Shown in pieces: positions 23,301-34,090 of a stretch of 64,000 bases of DNA. Under the pieces are notes generated by a model. The model saw only the letters and a program-made list of their open reading frames with translations. It was not told the origin of the DNA and ran no database searches. Position 1 is the stretch's first letter; each line of letters begins with the position of its first letter. Source of the stretch: Persicaria tinctoria (lineage: Eukaryota; Streptophyta; Magnoliopsida; Caryophyllales; Polygonaceae); assembly GCA_037127255.1 (NCBI GenBank), contig JBANSL010000010.1:34016120-34080119 (forward strand), read 5' to 3'. The position numbers and the translations under genes are program-made.

Positions 23301-23410
23301 CTAGAAGAAATCAAAGAGCTCGAAACCTGACCTTTATTGACGAGGCTCGTCGCCTGTGGTCCTAGAACCTGAGATTGAGCTCCGGCGGTGTCTAACAACG
23401 CCGGCGACAT
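17363..23410 (-). CDS. Large TPR and J-domain protein (plant TPR15/TPR16-like co-chaperone)
   Basis: Eleven exons on the minus strand: 21171-23410, 20772-21011, 20452-20581, 19577-19729, 19224-19468, 19064-19133, 18469-18675, 18105-18340, 17909-17987, 17678-17821, 17363-17560. All phases agree and give 1313 aa. Exon 1 encodes about 745 residues of low-complexity, Ser/Lys-rich sequence with repeated short L-[KR]-[KR]-L-x-[IL] words such as [20 protein letters not shown] and KMKNLDLKV. Exons 2-8 carry TPR repeats ([40 protein letters not shown]). Exons 9-10 carry the J domain with its HPD motif ([10 protein letters not shown]) and a late helix ([15 protein letters not shown]). The tail is basic, Ser/Arg-rich. 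The order TPR then J domain matches DNAJC7-type Hsp70 co-chaperones and Arabidopsis TPR15/TPR16. The 70-bp exon 19064-19133 was found by phase requirement and encodes PARELVKRK. Confidence 0.93.
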
Positions 23411-23700
23411 CTCAGGAAACGATTCATCAAATCTGACGGCAGCTGATGACCCTCTCTCTTCAGATTTCGCCCTCTCTTTCTCTCTCTTCGACGCAGAGAT
23501 CGCTGGAGGATTTCGCTGTGAATTTTCTTGTGGACGAAGGCGAGGGAGGAGGCGAATGTGGTGATCTCTCTCCCTCTCGGTGGAGGCTTTCAGGGGTTTA
23601 CAGGTGGAGGTTCAGGATTCTCCGACTCCTTCGCTTACGAGTTACGAGTTTGCTGCGTTTTTACGGTGAGTAGAGTGTGGTAACGTTCTTTTTTAATGTT
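23411..23700 (-). promoter_or_regulatory. 5' leader and promoter-proximal region of the TPR/J-domain gene
   Basis: The sequence just upstream of the ATG is rich in GA/CT runs (ctctcttcagatttcgccctctctttctctc on the + strand, given here only as a type), typical of plant 5' UTRs. No sharp TATA box was identified. Confidence 0.35.
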
Positions 23701-23864
23701 AGGAAATTAAATAAAATGACCCAACTTTTTGCGGAGGGTAAAACTGTGCCCAACCTCTGAATTGTAAAAACGGTTTTTATAACCTAATGAGCAAAGAATA
23801 TATAGGTTTGATAATCGTTTTACAACTAATAATCAGATCACAGTATCACACAAGCGCTGCCTAG

Positions 23865-24186
23865 TTTTTTTTTTTTTTTTTTAGACACAGAGTAAAGTGT
23901 AGGCTGGGTCGGCCGCAGCAGAAACACTTCATAGCGCATCCTTGCGGATGAGAGCACGAAACTCTAGATCGTTGTCGTAGCTGTCATCGACAGGGGATGC
24001 AAGTGCACTGCGAGCGAGATAGTCAGTCACTGCATTTGATTCCCTAAAAATATGACGGATAGCTATATAAGAAAAGGTCAGATTGTAGCAGCTCGATATA
24101 GTGGTACGTAGAATACCATAGTAATTAAAAAAATGTAAGAGAAAGTCAGATTTTTTAAAGAACCAAAAAGAAAAAAGGTAGCCCAA
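23865..24186 (-). mobile_element. 5'-truncated LINE tail (RNase H remnant) with poly(A)
   Basis: The minus-strand ORF at 23929-24186 encodes the end of a plant L1 RNase H-like domain (RHIFRESNAVTDYLARSA, matching REAN.VADSLA in the other LINEs here). It is followed by a short 3' UTR and an A-run (T18 at 23865-23882). The 5' part is absent, as expected of abortive reverse transcription. Confidence 0.8.
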
Positions 24187-24690
24187 GTATCACGGATATG
24201 ATGCTCAATCTGACACAATATCATACAATTTGGATGTAGTGTACTCTTTTCAAGTTTTGTTTAACTAATTGTACCCCTCAATTTTGTTTTTGATAATTGT
24301 ACCTTTTTAAAGGTGGATATTACATATTTACCCTTACAATTAATTTATACTTTTTTCAATTTTTATCCCTTTTTAGAATATTGATGAGGAAGATATTGTT
24401 AACAAATAAGATTTTATCCTATTTTTTTTTAATCCTTTTTTTAAAAGATTGGTGATGGAGATATTTAACAAGTTTTTATCCTTTTTAATACTAATCAGTT
24501 AGATTACTGCAAAACGGATTATCAAAGGAGAATTTTCTAGGGTACAACTTCAATAATTTTCTAGGTTACAGGTAATACGTCCAAATTAATTGATTACAAT
24601 CGTTTATCGATCCATTCTAACCTAAATTATTGTGTGCGAATGATTTTATTGTAACAATTTATGTTTCTTTTTCCAGTTTGCAGCGTAGAG
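24187..24690. other. AT-rich spacer
   Basis: Poly-T/A-rich sequence with no ORF or terminal repeat that I can support. Confidence 0.4.
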
Positions 24691-26243
24691 ATGACCGAAC
24701 AAGACGAGGGAGGGTCCATATCATCCCAAGTTCAACCACAAATTGAACCTCCAACATTGAAGGTAAATCGGCATACTATATAATTTAGGTATTATGTAAG
24801 TCTAGGTAAGTGACAACTCTCTTTTTCCTTCACGTAGTTTTCTTACAGGATAAAGCAAGACTACCCTGACAAAGGACGAAGCAATAACCTTTCTAAAATG
24901 CAGTTGATACAACTTATTATGGATAATTTGAATGAGGCAGATAAACAATTGCTACGTATGAGTTGTTTTGGAATAATAGTGGAACTTGGCGAAAGGGTTT
25001 CCTTCTCCTCTCAATTGATTCATTTTATGTTGCTGCGGGAAGTCGTCACATCGAAATCGGCTTCAATGTGGTTTGTTATAAACAAAAGGTTATTTAGATT
25101 TGGGTTACGTGAGTTTCATCATGTAACTGGATTGAAATGTGTTGGGGAGGCCACTTATATAGGTGACGATTTGGACGCAAAAACGGTAATTGGTCACGAA
25201 AGATGCAATTTACCAGAGTTGGAAGAGCTATTCAAGAAGGAGCCTATGAATTCTATGTATAAGCTCAAAATGGCATATTTACTTATCATTGAGGGCATTT
25301 TGTTATCAAGGGATAAGAAGCTCAAAGTGCGACAACTGAGTATAAACATACTACATGACTTGGAAAGGGCTAATGAATTCCCGTGGGGTCGTTTGGTGTT
25401 CAAGGACACATTTGATGGATTGCGGAAGGCACTTCTTAAGGAAAGAAAAAGTAATGCTTACAGCCTTTATGGGTTCCCTTTGGCCTTTCAGGTATGAGTA
25501 ACTATACTTAAAGTTCTAAAGTATAGCATATGGATAATCAGTATCATATGAATAAGGTGGGGTTACAAGACTACTTCTATCTATCGCCATTACTTGCTTA
25601 TGATGTCATCTACCTTAAGATTTCCTTTCTCTCCAGATTTAAGCTTAAACTTACGTAGTCCCCCCAAACTAATTAGTCTCCAAGATATATATATTAATTT
25701 CTGTTTTTTTTCCTCTCTTAAGCTCTCCATCTTATGGGGTTTTTTTTTTTGCAATGGTACTTGATTTCAATTTTAGATTTGGGTCTTCGAAGCACTACCT
25801 GGATTGGCCACCGCCTTTGCTATTGTAGATAATTTGAAGGCATCACCCTTGTGTTTGCGATGGCGATCAACTGTATCCGGTGCTAAGATGCCTTCGTACA
25901 AGGACATTAAAAAACTATCACTGAAAGGGATGGTAAGTTCATTCTATGTCATTGCTATTTTAAATAAGTTTGAGGCTCATTATTTATATATATTTTTTTA
26001 TTATCATAGGTACACGCGAAGTTTAACATTTGCCACGGTGAAAGATTTGATGACAGCTTAGTGCAATCCGATGAGGAAAAAGATGAAAACATCGATTTAT
26101 TCTTGCAAAAGAGGTGTGCAGTGATATCTGTCATTGCATTTGCTTCTGACAGATATCACTGGCTTACAGGAAGAAAAAGATGACATAGAATGAACTTACC
26201 ATGCCTTACAGGAAGAAAAAGATGTTGTGTTGATTGCACATTA

Positions 26244-26282
<39 letters not shown>

Positions 26283-27520
26283 CCTTGCCTTACAGGAAGA
26301 AAAAGATGTTGTGTTGACAAGACGAAACCCTCCAAGAAATCGGAAGCCTGGACCGCAAGCAGTAGTTACTCCTTTTAAACGGATCACAACTCCAAAGAGG
26401 GTAAAATTGAATGTTCCAAAGGCGCCTTGTCATTCTTTCCTAAAAGAGACGCACAGGAAAAGGTTTTATAAGTGGTATTGTAACACGAGGTAATGGAAGC
26501 TTTGTTACATATATACTGTAATGTCATTTTTTATGTAAATTCAGGAGTAACTTAATGAATTCTCCTTGTTAGTGACCCAGCGGAGGATATTCAGTTGTTG
26601 TCTGTCACGACAACACGCGCATTTTTTACCGACATTCTCAACCATACTGGATGGCTCACAGGGGAGGTATTATGTGGTTAACAAGCACCATCTACGTACT
26701 TTAATTAATGTAATACAATATATATAATATCATTATCGGCATGTCTACTTATATATTTTGTTTAATTTCCATATATTAATCCTATTCAGCAAATAGGAGA
26801 AATGTTATGCCATATACGAAAGGCAATAGCCGAAGATTTCAACCAGTATTTCAGTGTCGCTGTTGTCGATGATTGGTGGACTGGAAAATTCAACGATTCA
26901 ATTTTCGTTAAATTTAATCAGCATGGGAAGAGCTCTTTCCAATTTGACGATGACTGGTTCAAATTGTATCGTGGAGAAGTACCTGCCCCATATGGTAAGC
27001 GTCTTGAGCTTGTGTGGAAGATTTTAGCACCATTTAACATAGACAATATCCACTGGGTTGCATTGGAGATAAACTTGGCTTTTTGGACGATATATGTATA
27101 CGATTCGGATATTTACATTACAAAAGAAAAAGAACTTCGATTGAAGCTTCAGCCTCTTTCTGAGATGCTTCCTGAGCTTCTGAAACGAACCGGGGGGATG
27201 ATTCAATTTTAGAAATGGTTTGATCAACCATTCACTATTATACGGAAGACAGACTTACCCAGGAACTTATTAAGGTACCATGTCAATTATATTTAAAAAT
27301 GATTTCAATTATAATAAAATTTATGTCCTAATCTTCGCTTCTTTGCATCTTTTGTAGTGGGAGTTGTGGCGTTTACACTGTTAAATACATAGAGGCCTTG
27401 TGTTCTTCAAGAGGGGATATGCAGCTAATTTGTGATGATTACATACCGGCGTACAGGGAACAGATAGCATACGACTTATTTACTCTCAACTGGAGCTGGC
27501 CTCCCAAAAAGAAAAAGTAG
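24691..27520 (+). pseudogene. DUF1985 plus Ulp1-type (C48) cysteine protease gene with in-frame stop
   Basis: Inferred exons: 24691-24762, 24838-25491, 25777-25932, 26010 to about 26113, 26296-26489, 26573-26666, 26790-27274, 27358-27520. Exon 2 encodes a DUF1985 domain (INKRLFRFGLREFHHVTGLK). Exons 7-8 encode an Ulp1-like peptidase with all expected catalytic residues: His in DNIHWVALEI, Asp in VYDSD, Cys in SGSCGVYTVKY. It ends in a basic PPKKKK. This domain pair is common in plant genes of transposon origin, including KI-MULEs, and Ulp1 enzymes process SUMO-type modifiers. A TAG at 27210-27212 sits between the Asp and Cys segments with the frame otherwise open, so the copy is probably dead or truncated. 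No flanking inverted repeats were found. Confidence 0.75.
26160..26312 (+). repeat. Triplicated 3' splice-site segment with CT/TA microsatellite
   Basis: The segment (c)cttacaggaagaaaaagatg occurs three times (near 26163, 26208 and 26289), each offering an AG acceptor in front of the same codons EEKD. The second and third copies are separated by (CT)n(TA)n. Only the third copy opens into the long exon. Confidence 0.85.
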
Positions 27521-28076
27521 CCTCATTCAAACTATATGGACATTTTGAGGACCTTATTTTCATTATATTTTTCAGTGCACACTTTTCGTACCGTTTTCAT
27601 TCATTTGTCAAATTCAGATTCATATTTTATGAGAACATTGAAGGCTTATTTAACCGAATTTTTTTTTGAATTATTCATAAAAAAATAAATATTTACGTAA
27701 ATATTCAAAGGTTGAAACAAATTACAAAAATATTCATTTTTTGCAGGTTAATCAGAAAAACGCGGCCTGGATACGCGTTTTATTAACAAACCTGGAAAGG
27801 GATTTGGGCGCCGGGAGGAAATTGAAACTTACAAAAGAAACGGCCTGCCGCGTTTCTAATTAGAAATAAAATGTATTTTATCTAGGAGCTAAAATGTATT
27901 TAACCGTGGGTAATTCTTGTATTGCATTATTGTGATCAACACAATCACATTACTATAACTAAGTTATTGTAGGTGGTTTCATTCTTGTAATCGTATATTT
28001 ACGTGTACCTAATTCATTATCAAGTGTTTAAAAAAAAGAGGAAATTATTAAGGTTTCAATATTTACACCAAGTATC
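27521..28076. other. Intergenic AT-rich region
   Basis: 3' flank of the Ulp1-like gene. It holds a short GC-richer patch near 27757-27860 with two gcgtttc/t words. I see no gene. Confidence 0.4.
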
Positions 28077-28210
28077 AGGGGTGGGCATGGGACGGGACGG
28101 GCTCGTATTTTTTGCAGGACGGGATTGAATTTTTTTTTTTTCAAATCCCGCCGGGTCTTATCCCTCACGGGACGAGATCGGGACGGGATTTGTCCCTCGT
28201 AAAAAAAAAT
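28077..28210. mobile_element. hAT-like terminal sequence with GGGACGGGA repeats
   Basis: It starts caggggtgggcatgggacgg, which resembles the CAGGGGTGGGCA ends of plant hAT elements, and continues with several gggacggga and reverse-oriented tcccg words. No partner end or 8-bp duplication was found, so it may be a solo remnant. Confidence 0.4.
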
Positions 28211-28797
28211 TCAAAAACAATGCAATTAACTCTAAAAATAGCAATTAGTACTCACCATCAGTAAACGAAGGCCATTCCTCGTTACATTAAGGCTGCGTTT
28301 GCATTACCATATTAGTATATTACGTATCATTTATAAACATTGTCGTTTGTTTTATGGGCCCGTTTGGTTCGAGCTAGGGAAAGGAAAGAAATTCATTACC
28401 TTTATGGGAAGGAAAAGGATAGGATTAGTGTTTGATTGTGTTTTTGTTTGGTTGACTTAGAAGATGAATCATTGAATTTCCTATTGCCTTTGTGAATGTT
28501 TGGTTGAATTGATTTAGGACAGGGATATGTTTAATCTTCTCCTAAATCATAATGTTTGTTGCTTTTAATTTGTAACAAGTAATGATCATCAACACTAACT
28601 TAGAAATCTATAAAAGCTCAGTTTTTAATTATTATTCTTTTCTATAAATTAGAATTGAAATAGAATTGAAATCATTTCGAATATCTTCAGAATTGCTACA
28701 AAACAAAGATATAACACCCTACAAATTTAATGACGCACCACAAAAGGAAGTTTGACAATTTTCAAAAGTTAAGACAATTTCAAAAAATAAAAGTTAA

Positions 28798-28868
28798 CAG
28801 AAGTTAAGACAATACACTTCAGAAGTTAAGACAATACACACTAGAAGTTAAGACAATACACACCAGAA
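28798..28868. repeat. Minisatellite, agaagttaagacaatacac unit
   Basis: Three to four degenerate copies of a unit of about 24 bp, agaagttaagacaatacac followed by a few variable bases. Confidence 0.8.
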
Positions 28869-29515
28869 ACAACTTCAATAGACCATAAAAACAACTGTTG
28901 TATCTCGAGGCACTAGTTTTATTAGCTACCTTGGTCAGCAGGAGGAGTTAGCGGATCAACTGTTGCCTTGGAGAGCATAGCGTCCAATAATTCCACTGCA
29001 AAGGCGCATAATCATATCTCTGAACTTCATGGCCTGTAGACATTCTATTGGCAATGCCTACCCATCTTGATAGTTACATCATTTAAAGGCCCAACTTCAG
29101 CTTGCAGCTTGGTTACAGCTTCATCGACGATTTCAGATAGCTTCAGATACTTATTTGTTCAATTAAGGAGCTTCTGGCTCAAGAAAACACGATAGCATAG
29201 GATATTGACCCGTCTTGTGTCCCTTGTAATCATCAATTGTTTCCTCCAGCATCTGCAAGAAACAAAACGTGAGTTACGACGATGGAACTTGGAACAATTT
29301 CCCAATAGCGAACAAACAAACAAACAAACAAACAACCAAATGCCAGATTGCCAACTGAGTACGGTTTTGGACACTCGGACTTACTCCAAAACATAAAACA
29401 ATCTACATAGAAGATGTCAGTACTAAAACTTATGCAAATAGGATTCTATTGTCGAGATAATGCCAATGAGATAAAGAGGAGATAAGGAAAAGATAAATAA
29501 GAAGGACATAGATTG

Positions 29516-29849
29516 CCCTAGTCAGGCCAGCGGAGATAATCCCCGTCTCTTCATAAATCTGAACATTATCAGCCTACCTAATTTAGAGTCTTTTTTTTTC
29601 TGACAATGGAAAGTGGCATACCTTAAGGAAATCTGGAAAGGAGGTTATTTCGGTTGATTTTGTGTCTTGGACTGCAATCTTTCCCTAGTCAGGCCAGCGG
29701 AGATAATCCCCGTCTCTTCATAAATCTGAACATTATCAGCCTACCTAATTTAGAGTCTTTTTTTTTCTGACAATGGAAAGTGGCATACCTTAAGGAAATC
29801 TGGAAAGGAGGTTATTTCGGTTGATTTTGTGTCTTGGACTGCAATCTTT
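29516..29849. repeat. 167-bp tandem duplication
   Basis: 29516-29682 is repeated as 29683-29849 with no difference that I can see. The unit starts ccctagtcaggccagcggag and ends in gactgcaatcttt. The identity suggests a recent event or assembly artefact. Confidence 0.95.
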
Positions 29850-31759
29850 CCCTACCTGAATAACAAAAGAAAACAACTTAAAATCTCGTATACCAGGAAA
29901 ATCTAAACAAGCCACCATCAATAAGTCAGCAACAATAAGCCACCATGTATCTTCATAAAATAAAAAAAATATAGAGAACCAAAAGATTGTGATAGAGGTG
30001 AAAATCCGGATCAACATAAGAATACACACAAACTGATTTTACTTGGATTAACCGGGAAAACAAGAACAAATCTCAAGAAACTGAACGGTTTCCGCTGAGC
30101 CTACCAGAGAGGATCACCTCAACTGGCCACCAAGGAGAGCAACTCTCACAAGGCCAAGGCAAAAGCCGTTCTAAATGATCACTACTGGATGTCGTACAAT
30201 GCAGAGGACTACTTCCTTAGATACCACTCACCAATCCCTCTAAATACCCCTCTTAAGAAACTGCTAGAAACTATAAGTCCTTCTACTACCCACATTACCC
30301 TTATTACATCAAGCTAATTCACTATCTAATAGATTGAATGGACATAGATTGCCCTGATCATCTCAGCATGTATCCTAAAATTTGTGGTATATTTACCTGC
30401 TGGATAAAAGAGTATTTGAGCTGTATTACACCCATTATGTCTATACATATCCATATTTGTAACATATCTCATGGAACTCATTCAAGAAAATCATCACTAT
30501 GCTTTCCCCCCACAACTCTCATTCATACGCTTGAAAAGAAAAGAGATCTTTACTTTTTTCCTAGAGTTGAAGGTACACAAAATGCAAAATTGGACATTCA
30601 CACACATAAACAATCAGATACTGAATGAAAGGTACCAATGCTACCTTTTAGCTTAATAAAGGTACTAATGCGACCTTTTAGCTTGATCACTAATCAGGAA
30701 TGTAGCTAGAATACAATTTTGTAGAGTTGCAATGATTATGATAAAAAAAAAAAACAAAGAGGTATCAGAACAGAAAAAACAAAGGCAAGAAGAATTACTC
30801 GGGAAACAAAGCATGAAATATATAGAGAACAACAAAGGCAGAAATTGTAACGAGGATGGGTGGTAGAATCCATAAGAACAATCAATTGATGAATGAAATA
30901 CCCTCTACTGCTCTACATATACAAATACAACCATTTGAACTAATCAAATTCACCATCACCAGAAAAAGGACAATTTCCCTCCCATTAACTATCATTCTCC
31001 ACTTTCTCAGTAATCCTCCCAGCTTAAAAGGAGAAAACCACCTCGCAACTAATAATCTAACACCACATAAATTTACATAGCAAAACCAACCTCTTCACCT
31101 CATCCTGCTCACAGAAGACAATCAATCATAACCGGCAGTAACAGGAATTGCTCCGGATTAATTCTGAACGGTGAACACATCAATCAAATCCATATTAAAC
31201 AATCAATCAAATTCATGTTCGACAGGATTAACATATCTTCCGCAAATTCATAATCGAAATTCGAAACAATTAAAATAAGATTCGCTAACCCTCTACTGTA
31301 GTACATTACAAGGAAATAGATTTGAAAAGCACAAGGAAAGAGGTTCCCTCGGATCGAAGGTCGAAATTGCATCAATTGAAGGCGAAATTGCAAAGCTTGG
31401 GTTAAGGACTCACCGAACGAGATTGAAGATGGACGACCGACACCAAGGTACGGACGAAGAGCGAGACAGAGATCGGAGGGACACGGTGGTGCAATCGACG
31501 ATCGATACCAAGGTCCAATCGACGGGTACGGGTAGTAGCTTTCAGATCCTTCGACGGAAAACGATGGTGTCGGGGAGCGAGCGACTGAGCGAGACAACAG
31601 GCAAATCCCAAAAAATCGAGGGTAACAAAACGGGCCGTAGTGTTTGAGCTATAAAACACTTTCATACCTTGGCTTTGAGGCCTGAAACAAACATTTTATT
31701 TTTAGCCTAACACTAATAAAGTGTTTGTTGGGTTAATTTTTAATGAACCAAACGCCCAG

Positions 31760-32413
31760 TTTATAGTTAGTAAGATGAGAGAGACAAAATGAGAATTAAA
31801 AAAAAAATGGAGAATTAAAAAAAAATGATTAAAGAGAAAAAGAAAAATTATAATTGGTCAAAACCTTAAAATCTCTCTAATGTTGACACCTCAGCATAAA
31901 CTCTTCTAAATTAAGAGTTTATATAGATATAGATATAGATAATTATATTAGATTGAATTCAATGTTTTGAATTAAGTCAAATAGTTAGTAAGATTAAAGA
32001 AAAAAATTGAGAATTAAAATAAAAAGAAGAAAAAATGAGAATTAAAAAAAAAGATTAAAGAGAAAAAAGGAAAATTACAATTGGTCAAAACCCCTAAAAT
32101 CTCTCTAATGTTGACACCTCAGCATAAACTCTTATAAATTAAGAGTTTATATAGATAAAAAAAAATGATTGGTTAAGACTCATAAAATGCCTGTAAGATT
32201 GACATATCATCCTAAACTCTTCTAAATTAAGATTTTATATAGATATAGATGGTTAGTAAAATTAAAGAAAAGAGAGAATTAAAAGAAAAAAAAAAAGAAA
32301 AAAGGAGAATTAAAGAAAATAAAAAAAATGGAAAAAAAAAATGACTTGTTAAGACTCCTAAAATGCCTCTAAGATTGACACATCATCCTAAATTCTTCTA
32401 AATTAAGAGTTTA
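31760..32413. repeat. AT-rich degenerate tandem repeats
   Basis: Four degenerate copies of a block of about 100-200 bp, each ending in words like ttgacacctcagcataaactc and aattaagagtttatatagat, near 31870, 32100, 32190 and 32370. There is no coding content. The last copy is cut by the Helitron 3' end at 32414. Confidence 0.75.
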
Positions 32414-33111
32414 CTAGCGTAGTAACCGTGCGTAACGCACGAGATTTGTAAAATGTATTATATTTTATAGAAGATATTACCATAATTTATTTACATTATA
32501 TATTAGATATATTATACTATTATAATAATATAAAAACAATATAGCAAAATAATATAAATTTGGATAAAAAAATGCTTATATTATATCAATATATAATATA
32601 TGTGGCAAAACGTCAATGTCTCACATTTCTCGCTGGGTGAGGATTGAGAAGAAGAAGAAGAAGTGGAAGAACAATCATTAAACAAAATTTCATTTAAATA
32701 TTTCATTTAAATATGAAATTTTAAATTATTTTATGTTAAAGGAAACATACATGCTCTAATCATACTAATAATATTCAATTTTCATTTTTGAAGCATACAT
32801 ACTCTAATCTTGTAGAGTATATATGTTAATTTTCTTTTTAGATCATTGTGGTTATGAAAATTAACCATTCATCTTCATCACCATCTTACATTAAAAAAAA
32901 ACACGAAATGAATTTTATAATATAAATGGTAATATATGAGAAGAAAATATATACACGGATGAATCAAAACAAAGTTCATAGCCATCAATTGAATTCAAAT
33001 ACACAATTTACAACAAACATAAAGTAGGTGTTTGAAATGTTATTGTGGATAATTGAAATTTTTATTAGTATGATGTGAATGAAAACTCAAGCCCTTATAT
33101 ATAGAAAGAGA
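32414..33111 (-). mobile_element. Non-autonomous Helitron (698 bp)
   Basis: Read on the minus strand, the element starts A|TCTCTTTCTATATATAAGG at 33111 and ends CTAG|T at 32414. It has a hairpin (CGTGCG-TTA-CGCACG, 32427-32441) ending 12 nt before the 3' terminus. These are the canonical Helitron features: 5' TC, subterminal hairpin, 3' CTRR, and insertion between A and T. It contains no Rep/helicase sequence and so depends on another element for movement. Confidence 0.85.
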
Positions 33112-34090
33112 TAATACAAATAAAAAGATTCTTCCCTTGCAAGATTGATAGAGATTAGATAAATAAATTGGTTTTATTTTTGAGAAAATTTGCTAAAATA
33201 TCACTCTTTCCTAATCTAATTAGGTTAATAGCATACTAACTTTTGTAATTTGCCGTTCTAACACCCAATTAACAGTTATTAGCCCCTTAGCAGTCCTTCT
33301 CCCCAGAGAAATTGTCGTGGTGAGAGGTGGCCGGAATGGGCAGGTGCAAGAACGGGAGGGTGTTTGCGAGGCTTCGTCGGTGGGGGCTGGGTGTCGGAGC
33401 GGCTGGATTTGGGCTCGGGATGGCCGGAATTGGTGGAATGAAGGCCGAAAATTGGGAGGTTTAGTGCTTGGTAATGGCGGATCTTGGCCGTGAAGGGGAA
33501 GGTGGAGGCTGCTGGTGCGTCGGGGAGAGCGGTACGTGTCCAAGGAGGGCGGATCTGGCGAGGGAGCGCCGGATCTGGTGTGGAGGCGCAAGATTCTGGG
33601 CAAAAGCGAGAGACGGGGAGCAGGGGAGCGAGAGGAAGGGGATGAGCCGAGGTCAAGCGAGTCCAGATATGAGTGAGAGGAAGGAGGCGGCGACGAGTGA
33701 GCGGCGGAGGGAGCAAGGTCTAGGTCGAGCGAGCGAGGTCGATCGGCCGGAGCGAGGGACTGAGGAGCGGCGGTCGGAGCGAGGGCGGCGTCCAGAAATT
33801 TCAGATCTTGTACAGAGGAGGAAGAAGGGAGGTTGAAGAAGCATTTTTCACAAAATTACAAAAATTCACCCATAAATAGAAATTTTTGTAAAATTACAAA
33901 AAGTCATTAATTTTCCGACCACCTAATTGCCTGTTTTGGAATAGTATTTTGCACCCTATGGTTGGCAACTGATTTTCCAAATTAGGCGTTTCACGTCGTT
34001 TAAATTGATGACTTGACAGGAAGAACGTGGTTATGCAGAGGAGAATATGCTCTCACTCATATCAGGAGATGAAAATTTTTTAACCCGAAG
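33112..34090. other. GC-rich patch of unknown nature
   Basis: AT-rich flanks surround a GA/GC-rich segment (about 33290-33840) open in several frames on both strands. The predicted peptides are Arg/Pro/Ser-rich low complexity, which is what purine-rich DNA gives by chance. The purine-rich stretch at 43.6-44.05 kb is similar in composition. No feature can be supported. Confidence 0.4.

Larger units (their letters stand above)
28357..31759. mobile_element. Possible TIR transposon, PIF/Harbinger-like ends
   Basis: The left end reads GGGCCCGTTTGGTTC and the right end, reverse-complemented, reads CTGGGCGTTTGGTTC. They share GTTTGGTTC exactly, and both ends resemble Tourist/PIF termini. The pentamer TTTAT abuts both ends. 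PIF elements normally duplicate 3 bp, so the fit is imperfect. Inside I find no intact transposase, only small unsupported ORFs on both strands, a 24-bp minisatellite and a 167-bp tandem duplication. It could instead be two unrelated MITE ends. Confidence 0.3.

Noticed and set aside
33220..33844. Long open frames on both strands in a purine-rich segment
   Set aside because: They are open in several frames at once with low-complexity peptides, as GA-rich DNA gives by chance.
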